Program-made: the position numbers and the translations under genes
Part shown: positions 10,631 to 19,784 of the stretch, in pieces
Position numbering within the stretch: position 1 is the first letter of the stretch
How the letters are laid out: every line of letters starts with the position of its first letter
Notes under the pieces: generated by a model
Told to the model about the DNA's origin: nothing
The model's input: only the letters and a program-made list of their open reading frames with translations
Database searches by the model: none
Assembly: GCA_943788675.1 (NCBI GenBank)
Contig: CALSRE010000001.1
Span: forward strand, 113,400 to 177,399
DNA from: an uncultured bacterium
GTDB taxonomy: Bacteria > Fidelibacterota > Marinisomatia > Marinisomatales > Marinisomataceae
DNA: 64,000 nucleotides
Reading direction: 5' to 3'

Positions 10631-11772
10631 AACATTCTTAAATCTCTTGTTAAAAATGTTTCAAGTTTTTTATAGTCTTTATCTGCTAAAAATAAATTAG
10701 TATCTAACACATTCAAGTTTTTGACATACTTGTTGTAATTATTGAATATCATTTCTAATGAGCACTTTAAATCCTCAAGATTTTGATAATTTGTTTGTAA
10801 GCCAATTGACAAATCAATAACTCGTGAACCTAAATATGTATTTTTAGATGTTATAATTGGCACCTTATAATACATAGCCTCATATAGTTTATTTGGTAAA
10901 GCTAATCTGTTATTCATTGATTTATTTATTTTGCTGTATGGCATATAAAGTATATCTATAGAACTATAAATCTTAGAAACATCATTAAAAAATTTGTAGG
11001 GACCAAAATATTTTACATTTTCTATTTGTCGAGCGTAAGCCGTAATTTTTTCTGCGTATTTGCCCATCCCATAAATATGAACTTCGTATCTACTATCATT
11101 TTTAACAGCTTCAAAAAGCCTTTCATACACATCTAATTGTAATAAAAGGCCAACAATACCAATTATCCTTTTTGAATTTTTATTTTTTGGTACTTTTTCA
11201 GGTAATAAAGATTTTAAAGGCTTATTTTCTAAAACAAAAAAAGCACCTTTAAAAAAAATTTTATAATGTTCCGTAAAAAATTTTTCAGATGTAACTATTA
11301 ATTTATCAACGCTTCTAAAAACAATTTTTTCTAGAAATAAAAAAATCTTTGCATTTAATGAAGTAGATTGATGATAAGAAAGAAGATCAGATATTTGAAT
11401 TACTTTTGTCGTTTGTTTTGATCTAAATATGCTTGAGATATTATACATTAATTGCATATCAATATTATTTGTAATGCATATATCAATTTGATATTCATTT
11501 AATTTTTTGTTTAAAGTAATAATTGAGGTTAAATATTTCCATATTCTATTAAAATAATTTGATATTGATGATAAACTATCAGGAATAATATCTAAAATAA
11601 AAATTTGCTTTACATCATATTTGTAATCTTCTAATAAATCATTCATAATATTTCTGTAAAAATATATTAGAATAACATTATTTTTTTGGGATAAAAATTT
11701 AATTTGTTTTACAAACCTAGGATTAGGCTGATGACTTAGAAGAAATAGAATATTTAATTTATTTTTATTCAT
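10627..11772 (-). CDS. Glycosyltransferase, GT-B fold (group 1-like)
   Basis: The 381-residue protein starts with LNILFLLSHQPNPRFVKQI, a GT-B N-terminal first loop. The C-terminal half has GIVGLLLQLDVYERLFEAV and LPNKLYEAMYYKVPIITS, where the conserved glutamate pair contacts the sugar nucleotide. The donor and acceptor cannot be told. It overlaps both neighbours in the minus-strand operon by 4-8 bases. The composition is very AT-rich. There is no signal peptide; it is likely a peripheral inner-membrane enzyme acting on undecaprenyl-linked sugars. Confidence 0.75.
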   Translation of the reverse strand: MNKNKLNILFLLSHQPNPRFVKQIKFLSQKNNVILIYFYRNIMNDLLEDYKYDVKQIFILDIIPDSLSSISNYFNRIWKYLTSIITLNKKLNEYQIDICITNNIDMQLMYNISSIFRSKQTTKVIQISDLLSYHQSTSLNAKIFLFLEKIVFRSVDKLIVTSEKFFTEHYKIFFKGAFFVLENKPLKSLLPEKVPKNKNSKRIIGIVGLLLQLDVYERLFEAVKNDSRYEVHIYGMGKYAEKITAYARQIENVKYFGPYKFFNDVSKIYSSIDILYMPYSKINKSMNNRLALPNKLYEAMYYKVPIITSKNTYLGSRVIDLSIGLQTNYQNLEDLKCSLEMIFNNYNKYVKNLNVLDTNLFLADKDYKKLETFLTRDLRML

Positions 11773-13408
11773 AATTATTGAGGTGTTTCAAAATTTCTTT
11801 AACCTTGTTATTCCATGTATAATAATTTTTAGCTCTTAATCTTGCGCTAGCTCCCATATGCTTTAGAGACTCATAATTTTTTAACGTAAATTTAATCACT
11901 TCACCCAACAAGATAGAATCTCCTGGTTTTACGGTAATACCTGTATCTTCAGCGTTTATTTTAAAATCATTCAAATCATTATTAGATGATATTTTTAAAG
12001 ATGGGTATAATATTTCTGATATTTGATCTAAATGAGATGCAATAATAATTTTTCCAATTGACATATACTCAAAGAGCTTTGTCGGTGAACCTATGAATTT
12101 CTCTTTTGTGCTTATATTATGTGGTGATAGAAAAATATCAGCAATAGATAAATAATCAACTATTTTAGAATAATCAACATTCCCAGTAAAGGTTATATTT
12201 TTGGCTCCCTTCATTTTTTTTTCAAAATTGTTTCTATAGAAACCATCACCAACCATTAGGAAATGACAATTTATATTTTGTTCATTTAATTTATTTATTG
12301 CCTCCTCCATAATATCAACACCATGCCAAAAACCAAATGAACCACTAAAACAGACAATTTTTTGATTTTTATCTATCTTTAAATTTGATTTTAAATCATT
12401 ATTATTCGCTTTAAAGATATTAACATTAACTCCATTTGTAACAACAAAAACATTTGTATATCCTTTTTTTGCTAATTCATCTTTTAATACAGAAGAAACA
12501 GCAATAATGATTGATGCTTGGTTCAACATTATTTTTTCCAAAATTTTGGTTATCTTAATAAAAATTTTTTCAATGAAAAAAGAGCTATTCTTTACCTCCC
12601 AACTCATAGAACTATTATATTCAACTATAAGAGGTATTTTGAAAAATCTACTTAGTAACGCACCAGAAATATCATCTCTACTTAATCTTTGATAAATAAT
12701 ATCATAGTTATTGGATGAAAAATAATTTTTCAACTTATTAAAAAAATATTGAGAGAAAATTAATCTGTTTGATATGTTTACATAATTAAGAAAGCGAGAT
12801 GGTCTGAAAATAGTACTTTTTATATCCTTGTTAATGTCTTGCAGTTTATCAATACCAAAAAAATGAATGTTATTAACTAAATCATTGAACCCATCTAATG
12901 TGCCTAATGTGTGACCAAGTGAACCTCCAGATCTTAAATTATATGAATCTGTTGTTCTCAAATATGCAACATTTAAATGTTCAATTTTTTGATTTTTTTT
13001 AGGCATGTTTTTTTTACTAAATGCAAATTTTATTAATAATAAAGGGAGGTTTATAAGATATAATATTTGAAGGAACGAAGATATAATTGCTAGAAAAGTG
13101 CTCTTAACTAAAAAAAAATTTGTGAACTTAATTATTTTTTGATTTGTGTCAACGATATAGGTTTTTTTTGAATTGAAAAATGAAAGCATTAGATAAAAAA
13201 GAGAAGACCACTTGAGATAATTAATATCGTAAATGCCAAAAAATAATCTATCTAATTTTTCGTCTCTTATTGCATTAAACTGCTTTGATTTGTTTAAATA
13301 AAAATCAGAGTAATTTTTAATTTTTACCTCTTCAGATATATTAAATTTATTTAAAGTATGTTCTATTTCTCTAAATTTTATATCCTTTAATAATACTAAT
13401 TGTTTCGT
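11765..13408 (-). CDS. Glycosyltransferase family 4 with N-terminal extension and apparent ACG start
   Basis: The C-terminal 400 residues are a GT-B/GT4 enzyme: RSGGSLGHTLGTLDGF near the first loop, FSGSFGFWHGVD, then GSPTKLFEYMSIGKIIIAS with the ExxxxxxxE sugar-nucleotide motif. The ORF track begins at 13189, but the same frame stays open for 73 more codons back to a stop at 13427. It contains no ATG, GTG or TTG. ACG at 13408 lies 6 bases after GGAGG and gives (M)KQLVLLKDIKFREIEHT, so I place the start there (547 residues). A hydrophobic segment around residues 100-130 suggests membrane attachment. The start overlaps the end of the polymerase gene by 13 bases. A T-to-C consensus error is the alternative to a true ACG start. 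Confidence 0.75.
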   Translation of the reverse strand, partial: TKQLVLLKDIKFREIEHTLNKFNISEEVKIKNYSDFYLNKSKQFNAIRDEKLDRLFFGIYDINYLKWSSLFYLMLSFFNSKKTYIVDTNQKIIKFTNFFLVKSTFLAIISSFLQILYLINLPLLLIKFAFSKKNMPKKNQKIEHLNVAYLRTTDSYNLRSGGSLGHTLGTLDGFNDLVNNIHFFGIDKLQDINKDIKSTIFRPSRFLNYVNISNRLIFSQYFFNKLKNYFSSNNYDIIYQRLSRDDISGALLSRFFKIPLIVEYNSSMSWEVKNSSFFIEKIFIKITKILEKIMLNQASIIIAVSSVLKDELAKKGYTNVFVVTNGVNVNIFKANNNDLKSNLKIDKNQKIVCFSGSFGFWHGVDIMEEAINKLNEQNINCHFLMVGDGFYRNNFEKKMKGAKNITFTGNVDYSKIVDYLSIADIFLSPHNISTKEKFIGSPTKLFEYMSIGKIIIASHLDQISEILYPSLKISSNNDLNDFKINAEDTGITVKPGDSILLGEVIKFTLKNYESLKHMGASARLRAKNYYTWNNKVKEILKHLNNYE

Positions 13409-14682
13409 AACTCGCCTCCAAAATATCTATTTATGTAATATATACTTATCATAATTAAAAATAAGAAAATATCAGTTGGATTTAATAAAGAGTCAAAAAT
13501 TGATGTCATTGAAAGAAAAAGAGCTTTAGTCATCATGTAACATAAAAAAACTAATTTAATTGTATTATTTTTTATAAAGCTTATAAAAAATTGATATATA
13601 AATATTAATGCGTTAACAATAATTACATAAAAAAATACGCCAAGAAAACCAAAATCGCTATATGCATAGCCAATAGCCGGAGCAGGTGCATTAGCTACAA
13701 ATCCATAAATTAAATAATGTAGTTCGTGAGATAAATTAATCTGATTAAAATCAAATAATCCTAAAGGGTTAATTATAGTTGCACCATAGAAAAAACCATA
13801 ATGGTTTACTAAATCCGGAACTAAAGATAAAGCTAATGGATAAACTGCAAAAATTCGTTGAAATAACGCAGATAATATAAAACCTAAACTAATATCTAAT
13901 TGTCCAAAAAAAGAAAGATAGTACAAAGAAAACATAGAAATAAATAAAAATACAGAAGAAATAATTATAGTTTTAAAATCAATATTTTTTGATACAAAAA
14001 TTTTAATAAAAAATAACTGTAGTATTAAGATTACAATGGGTGTTTTATGTAAAAATGATAATGATAAAATTACAGAAAAAATAAAGTAAGAATAAAATTT
14101 AAACATGTTTTGTTTTGACTTATTTTTTAGATAATCAATATATAATATTGAACATATTATTTGAGGGATGTAGTAAAATCCTAATCTAAAAAACCAAAAA
14201 TTATTTATTTCTAATAAAAAGTTTGAACGTGATTGAACAATTAAATCATTTCCTAATTCAAAAAAACTTGTTGAAAAAAAGGGCGGTATTCCGTTTGATA
14301 TATAGTAATAAATTACAATTAAAAATGATATCAAAGCTAAAACATATTTATAAGATATGACTCGATCCAAACTCAATTCATTATAAATTCTATTGTTTTT
14401 TAAATGAATTGGTAAAAAAAGTATAAAGCTTAATACCTGAATCAGAAGAAGTGCAAAAAAAATATTTAATGAAGAACTTTGAGTTTTATATATTGAATAG
14501 TCAGAAAGAAGATTGCTCTCGGGGAAAAAAATAAAAAAACTACCAAAAATATTTAGAAAAATGAAAGATGCACAATAAACAAAATTGATTGGTGTTTTTA
14601 AAAAAATTCTTTCTTTCAAGCACAAAAAAATAAAAATGAGAGATAAAAAAATCAGTGATAAGTAGTATAAAGTATTAATCAT
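13396..14682 (-). CDS. O-antigen/capsule polymerase, Wzy-like
   Basis: The 428-residue protein is almost entirely hydrophobic helices, roughly 10-12 membrane segments. A periplasmic-type loop (about residues 280-340) contains LVPDLVNHYGFFYGATIINP and HELHYLIYGFVANAPAPAIG. That topology, with the flippase directly upstream and glycosyltransferases downstream, fits the repeat-unit polymerase that joins undecaprenyl-linked units in the periplasm. Wzy proteins share little sequence, so the call relies on topology and context. The start overlaps the end of the flippase gene by 8 bases. Confidence 0.7.
   Translation of the reverse strand: MINTLYYLSLIFLSLIFIFLCLKERIFLKTPINFVYCASFIFLNIFGSFFIFFPESNLLSDYSIYKTQSSSLNIFFALLLIQVLSFILFLPIHLKNNRIYNELSLDRVISYKYVLALISFLIVIYYYISNGIPPFFSTSFFELGNDLIVQSRSNFLLEINNFWFFRLGFYYIPQIICSILYIDYLKNKSKQNMFKFYSYFIFSVILSLSFLHKTPIVILILQLFFIKIFVSKNIDFKTIIISSVFLFISMFSLYYLSFFGQLDISLGFILSALFQRIFAVYPLALSLVPDLVNHYGFFYGATIINPLGLFDFNQINLSHELHYLIYGFVANAPAPAIGYAYSDFGFLGVFFYVIIVNALIFIYQFFISFIKNNTIKLVFLCYMMTKALFLSMTSIFDSLLNPTDIFLFLIMISIYYINRYFGGELRNN
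13406..13419 (-). promoter_or_regulatory. Strong Shine-Dalgarno GGAGG preceding an ACG start
   Basis: On the minus strand the order is GGAGG (13419-13415), six bases, then ACG (13408-13406). Few other genes here have such a good Shine-Dalgarno, and its spacing is ideal. This decides the start of the downstream glycosyltransferase, for which no standard start codon exists in the open frame. Confidence 0.5.
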
Positions 14683-15886
14683 CTAATACAAGATCTTTAG
14701 AGTTAAATAATATCTTTTGAGACTTTAAAAAAGTAATAAAATTTAAAAGTAGCCATGCAAATAATGAAAAAATTGCTAAACCTATAACATCAAAAAAAAT
14801 GATAATAATTGGGGAGGTTAATAAATAGATAGAAAAAATAATTGAATAAATTTGAAATAAAAATTTAGCATTTTTCGCTCTGAAAACTATATTTACATAT
14901 GGGCTAAAAAGAAAAGAAAAATATGATGATATAGCTAATATCTTAAAAATCTTAATTGACTCTGGATATTTATTATTATCCAAAAAAGGTATAAAAAAAT
15001 CACTTAAAAAAATTATCATGATAAATAGTGGGAAAGCTGTAAAAGATAAATAACTAAAATTTTTCATTATAGACTTTATCTCATCAATAGATTTACTTTT
15101 CTGAACTAAAGGTAACATAAGTTTATGAATTGAATTTAAGATAGTCCTAAGAAATCCATAATAAGTAAATGCTGCTGCAAAAATTGCAACCGAATACTCC
15201 GTAGAAAAATATTTTAACATTAATAAATCCGTATAAGAAAAAAGAATTACAATCAAAGAATAAAGTAATAGAAACATTTCATTGCCATGTAATAAAGATT
15301 TTGTGAAGATAATAACATTTCTTAAATCTAATAAATCCTTAATTCTTAAAAGTTTTATTCCAAAAAAAATAAAAGACGATAACGATGATAGGCAATAAAC
15401 TATTAGAATATTCATTGTGTTTAAAGTATTCAAACATATTAGAGTGATAAAACTGAATGAATAAATTGCGATTCTTGTAAAATCAGATAAATAATAAACT
15501 TTAAAATTTAAACTTGCTTGAAAGTGTGTTTGAACAAACAAAAATAATACCTGAGATAAAGTAGCTAAAAAAATAATTGAAAAATAATTATTAAAGATTG
15601 AACTCATTGGTAATAAAAAAATAAAAATTACTGCTGTTAACAAAATTTGATAAGTAAAAAAAGATGATTTAGGTAATGATTTATCAATACCCCCTGCAAT
15701 ATATAGTCTATTAAAAATTGATGAAACAGATGAAGATACTATGTTGATTAATGCAATAGAAATTGAATATATTGCAAACTCTTCAACTGATAAAAACCTA
15801 ATAATTAAAATACTCATTATCCCAAAAATTGCTTTTGAAATTATATCTAAAGTAATAATCTGAAATAAATATTTAAAAATGCTCAT
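14675..15886 (-). CDS. Polysaccharide flippase, Wzx-like (MATE/MOP superfamily)
   Basis: The 403 residues form about 12 hydrophobic helices. It begins FKYLFQIITLDIISKAIFGI and continues with RFLSVEEFAIYSIS, a common N-terminal pattern in PST-type exporters. It would flip undecaprenyl-linked oligosaccharide to the periplasmic side. It sits between a heparinase-like gene and the Wzy-like polymerase, with overlaps at both ends, as in Wzx/Wzy-dependent loci. A few charged residues within helices also fit the family. Confidence 0.8.
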   Translation of the reverse strand: MSIFKYLFQIITLDIISKAIFGIMSILIIRFLSVEEFAIYSISIALINIVSSSVSSIFNRLYIAGGIDKSLPKSSFFTYQILLTAVIFIFLLPMSSIFNNYFSIIFLATLSQVLFLFVQTHFQASLNFKVYYLSDFTRIAIYSFSFITLICLNTLNTMNILIVYCLSSLSSFIFFGIKLLRIKDLLDLRNVIIFTKSLLHGNEMFLLLYSLIVILFSYTDLLMLKYFSTEYSVAIFAAAFTYYGFLRTILNSIHKLMLPLVQKSKSIDEIKSIMKNFSYLSFTAFPLFIMIIFLSDFFIPFLDNNKYPESIKIFKILAISSYFSFLFSPYVNIVFRAKNAKFLFQIYSIIFSIYLLTSPIIIIFFDVIGLAIFSLFAWLLLNFITFLKSQKILFNSKDLVLDD

Positions 15887-17916
15887 TTAGTTAATTCAAT
15901 TTTAGTTTCTAAATCTTTATCAAAATCAATTTGAAATCTCAAAGCATTATTATTGATTTTTCCATACTCTGGAGAGCTGAAGAAATTAAAAAGTTTAATT
16001 TTTGAATGATTACGAAAAGTTATTTTCCCAAATTTAAAATTAATTTTATTATTGTCATTTTTAATAAAAGTATCTTTATTTAAAATTAAAGAAAATGATT
16101 TTGGCAATGATGAATTATCAAAAGAGTCATTAATTAAAATTGAATTTTTTGATTTATTGTAATTTATTTTTCTTTTATGAATTAAACCTTTCCCAATTCT
16201 ACTATACCCATCATGTGATCCTGAAAAACTAAATCCTTCACTACTAATATTAAATTCAGAATACATTTTTTTTGAATCAAGCGACATACCAAATAAATAT
16301 TTATCTATGAACCTGTTTTGTTCTTGGTTATTAACAATTACTGTATTGTGACTCTTTGTAGATCTAAATAAGTTTCTTTTTTTTGACAAGGGTGTATAAA
16401 GATATGTTCCGGGGTCAATAAATATATCTTCTCCTTTGTACTTAAAAATAAAACTCAATTTATCATTATGCGCATGACCGCCATTGCCTCTTTGACCATT
16501 TAATCCATTATATATAGTAAAATGGATATCATCATCATTATAAACAAAAATTCCTGCTTTTGGACAAAATAATTTCAAATTATTATATTTCGAATCTTTT
16601 ATATCTTGATTAAAAATTAAGCTGTAAAGCCTTATTAAATATCTATGGTCGGTTAAATCCTCATTACCTAATCTTAAAAAAACTCCGCTATCATTATCGC
16701 CAATTTGAGGTATTTTCCCAGAATTGTCTTGTATGTAATATGAAAAATGAAACATTTTTTCTAATCTTTTCATGAATGCATTAGAAAATTTATTTTGATT
16801 TTTTGTAAGCATAGCTGAATATGCAAACAATTCTAAAACTAATCTATGATACGAGGTGGAACCTTCACTATTCATTCCATTTTTATATGTTTGTTTAAAA
16901 ATTTCTTTTTCAATTTCTTTTTGAAATTTTCTATTGATAGAATGAGATTTTATATAAAATGGTGCGTATGAAGATATAAAAAATAACCCTACAATATCAG
17001 ATAAGTAATGGTTTGAAGTAAGTGTTGATCTCCATTCTAAATTATTAACTAAATATTCTTGATGGTGATATATTGATTTTGCTAGAGTTAGTTTAAAACT
17101 TTCTTCTTGAATGAGTTCTGATCTTCCAACAATATCTAATGCAACGAGCCAGTTTGATGCCCTTATACCAACATCCATTGCACAAACCCAATTAGGTCCA
17201 CAACAATATGGATTATTATTTATCCAGTCGATAATCTGATTTTTTATTTCAATTACATATTTTTCATCCTTAGTGAATCTATATGCAATTGCAAGGGTGA
17301 CGAGATGTTGACACCTTGAAAGCTCCCATGGAACTTTAATATCCACACCTTCAGGATTCCCTGAAGAAAGAATTTTATCATAGAATAATTGATTATCCCA
17401 TTGATAACCTGACTTAAAGTCAATAGTCCAATTAATTGGTTGATAATTTTTATTTAATATATTATTAAATGGAATATTTTTAATATCATCTTTGAATACA
17501 ATTCCTTCAACCCCCTTGGGAGTTAAACCATAATTAACATTAACTAAACCACTACCCAGTAAATCAAAATTATGTTGCATTATTCTTTCTGCCTCATCGA
17601 TCAAAAAACTTTTTTTGACAATTAATTTCTCGATATTTTCTAGATTATTAAAAATATTCATCTTGTTAAAAGAAAATTTTTTAAGGAAAGATTTTTTTTC
17701 TCTTGTGATTGAATTTTTTAATAAATATTTATCTTCATAAAAATAGGCAATACTTTTTTTCTTAATTTTTAGCTTAATTTTATTTTGATATAAAATTTTA
17801 TTTATTTTTATAATAAAATCTTTATGATTAATTCTCTTGCTTCTTAAAAGATGAATTATTGAAAAAAAATTTCCATTTATGATGTAATTAAATAAAAGTT
17901 TTAGCACTCTAATCAT
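15883..17916 (-). CDS. Heparinase II/III-family protein
   Basis: The 677-residue protein has an N-terminal helical toroid-like part (about 90-430), with INWTIDFKSGYQWDNQLF and WRSTLTSNHYLSDIVGLFF. A C-terminal beta-rich part (about 450-660) has GQRGNGGHAHNDKLSF, DIFIDPGTYLY and RSTKSHNTVIVN. These match heparinase II/III proteins, including the HAHND histidine region. No signal peptide is visible. Family members are polysaccharide lyases, but copies in biosynthetic operons next to AsnB and WecB/WecC are a recurring theme and may edit or modify the nascent polymer. It overlaps both neighbours by ATGA. Confidence 0.82.
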   Translation of the reverse strand: MIRVLKLLFNYIINGNFFSIIHLLRSKRINHKDFIIKINKILYQNKIKLKIKKKSIAYFYEDKYLLKNSITREKKSFLKKFSFNKMNIFNNLENIEKLIVKKSFLIDEAERIMQHNFDLLGSGLVNVNYGLTPKGVEGIVFKDDIKNIPFNNILNKNYQPINWTIDFKSGYQWDNQLFYDKILSSGNPEGVDIKVPWELSRCQHLVTLAIAYRFTKDEKYVIEIKNQIIDWINNNPYCCGPNWVCAMDVGIRASNWLVALDIVGRSELIQEESFKLTLAKSIYHHQEYLVNNLEWRSTLTSNHYLSDIVGLFFISSYAPFYIKSHSINRKFQKEIEKEIFKQTYKNGMNSEGSTSYHRLVLELFAYSAMLTKNQNKFSNAFMKRLEKMFHFSYYIQDNSGKIPQIGDNDSGVFLRLGNEDLTDHRYLIRLYSLIFNQDIKDSKYNNLKLFCPKAGIFVYNDDDIHFTIYNGLNGQRGNGGHAHNDKLSFIFKYKGEDIFIDPGTYLYTPLSKKRNLFRSTKSHNTVIVNNQEQNRFIDKYLFGMSLDSKKMYSEFNISSEGFSFSGSHDGYSRIGKGLIHKRKINYNKSKNSILINDSFDNSSLPKSFSLILNKDTFIKNDNNKINFKFGKITFRNHSKIKLFNFFSSPEYGKINNNALRFQIDFDKDLETKIELTK

Positions 17917-19784
17917 TTATCAAAATTTTTTTTCATCCATAAATTTAATGAATATAATGTCCATATTTGAAATCCGTATAATTTAGATTTACTATGTCTA
18001 TTATAAAGATTTTCCAAAAAATTTATATCAACATACTCTCTTATTGGAGAATCTTTATCAATGATAACATCTTTGTGAAACCAAGCTGGTAATTCATTTT
18101 CGAAGAAAGGGTTTAGCAGTTGACCAAATCCTATTTTAGGAGCATTAACAATATATTTGGGTAATTTATCTTCTCCAATTCTCTTCAAAATTGATTTTGG
18201 ACCATTCTTCATTTTGATATTCCAAGGTAAAGTTGCAGAATATTCAATTAAATTATGATCCATGAAAGGACTTCTTGCCTCAATGCTTGTTGCCATACTT
18301 GGGTAGTCAACTCTTGGCAATAGAAGCTCTGCTAATCTCAATTTATACTCAATATTTAGAACTTTTCTCAAAAAACTATCAGCAATATCGCTCCTAATTT
18401 CATCAGCAAGTTTTTTCAAGTATTCATATGAATTGTATTTTTTGTTTTTAATCCAAAAATTTCTTTTTTCATCTTCGCTAAATCCAAAAATAAATCTATT
18501 TGCATAGCTTGGTACTGATAAAGATCTTATAATTCTTTTTGATAGTCTATTGTTTGGGTACAGTTTAAATAAGCTAATAATAATTTTTTTAATTATGTCG
18601 GGTATAAATATATTTACTTTATTCAAAAAATTTAGTTTAGTATAAATTGGATATCCCCCTATTTCGTCACCACCTTCTCCAACTAAAAGTACTTTAAAAT
18701 TATTTTCTCTAGCTATTTTAGAAATACCAAACATTAATGCAGTGTTAGGGTCACCTAATGGTACATCTTTTGAAATTTCTAAATAATCTTTTATCCAATT
18801 TGTAAAATCGTTTTCATTTAATATTTTATTGATGAATTCAACTTCATTTTCTTTAGAATATTTTCCAGCGATTGCAGACTCATCTCCTTTTTTTGAAGAT
18901 TCAAAAGAAATATTAATTGAAGCAATCTTGTCAGCTCTGAATTTTTTTGTATAATGTAAATTTAAAGAACTATCTATTCCTCCACTCAAGGCAATTGAAA
19001 TTGGAACATCTGCAACATTTCTAAATTTCATAGATTTTTCTAGAAGATTTAATGTTTGTGACTGTGCATCATTAAAATTGGAATTATTCACTTTGTTGAT
19101 ATAATCAGAAATATTCCAATATTGAACTTTTTTATTTTTTTTATTTAAAGAAATTTCTAAATAATGACCAGCTTCTAATTTAAAAACATTTTCAAAGAAG
19201 GTTTTGGGAGCAGGAGTTGTAAGGTATGTCAGATAATTATAGACTGATTCTTCATCAATTTTTTTTTCAATTAAACCAGAACTAAAAAAAGCTTGATTCT
19301 CTGAACTAAAAAATAACGTATTATTTTTTGATACATAGTATAAAGGTTTTTTCCCAAGTCTATCTCTAACCAAAAAAACTTTATTTTTTTTCTTGTCATA
19401 AATTGCAAACGCAAACATTCCTACAAAATAATCTAGACATTTCATGCCCCACTCTTTATATGCATTAATGATAACTTCCGTGTCTGAGTTTTTTGTTTGG
19501 AATATATGTTTTTTATGAAGTTTTTTTCGGATTTCTTCATGATTATAGATTTCACCATTATAAACTAAAACAACGTCTTTATCCTTTGAAAACATTGGCT
19601 GATTTGAATTAGAATCAATATCAATAATTGATAACCTTCTATGTGCAAAGGCAATATTTTGATCAATATAGAAACCATCTGCATCAGGGCCTCTGTGAGA
19701 AATGCATTTAGAAAAAGATTTTACAATTGATTCGCTTGTAGCATCCAAATTCTGAAAATTGATTGCACCAGCAATTCCGCACAT
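17913..19784 (-). CDS. Asparagine synthase (glutamine-hydrolysing)-like amidotransferase
   Basis: The enzyme has an N-terminal glutaminase domain with nucleophile Cys2 (MCGIAGAIN), HRGPDADG and YNGEIYNHEEIRKKL. The synthetase domain has the PP-loop ALSGGIDSSLNLH and GEGGDEIGGYP. Length (623) is normal for AsnB. In exopolysaccharide loci these paralogues are thought to amidate uronic-acid carboxyl groups; that fits the UDP-ManNAcA-type pathway (WecB, WecC) encoded just upstream, but is inference. A general asparagine supply role is possible. It overlaps the downstream heparinase gene by 4 bases and the upstream gene by one. Confidence 0.88.
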   Translation of the reverse strand: MCGIAGAINFQNLDATSESIVKSFSKCISHRGPDADGFYIDQNIAFAHRRLSIIDIDSNSNQPMFSKDKDVVLVYNGEIYNHEEIRKKLHKKHIFQTKNSDTEVIINAYKEWGMKCLDYFVGMFAFAIYDKKKNKVFLVRDRLGKKPLYYVSKNNTLFFSSENQAFFSSGLIEKKIDEESVYNYLTYLTTPAPKTFFENVFKLEAGHYLEISLNKKNKKVQYWNISDYINKVNNSNFNDAQSQTLNLLEKSMKFRNVADVPISIALSGGIDSSLNLHYTKKFRADKIASINISFESSKKGDESAIAGKYSKENEVEFINKILNENDFTNWIKDYLEISKDVPLGDPNTALMFGISKIARENNFKVLLVGEGGDEIGGYPIYTKLNFLNKVNIFIPDIIKKIIISLFKLYPNNRLSKRIIRSLSVPSYANRFIFGFSEDEKRNFWIKNKKYNSYEYLKKLADEIRSDIADSFLRKVLNIEYKLRLAELLLPRVDYPSMATSIEARSPFMDHNLIEYSATLPWNIKMKNGPKSILKRIGEDKLPKYIVNAPKIGFGQLLNPFFENELPAWFHKDVIIDKDSPIREYVDINFLENLYNRHSKSKLYGFQIWTLYSLNLWMKKNFDK

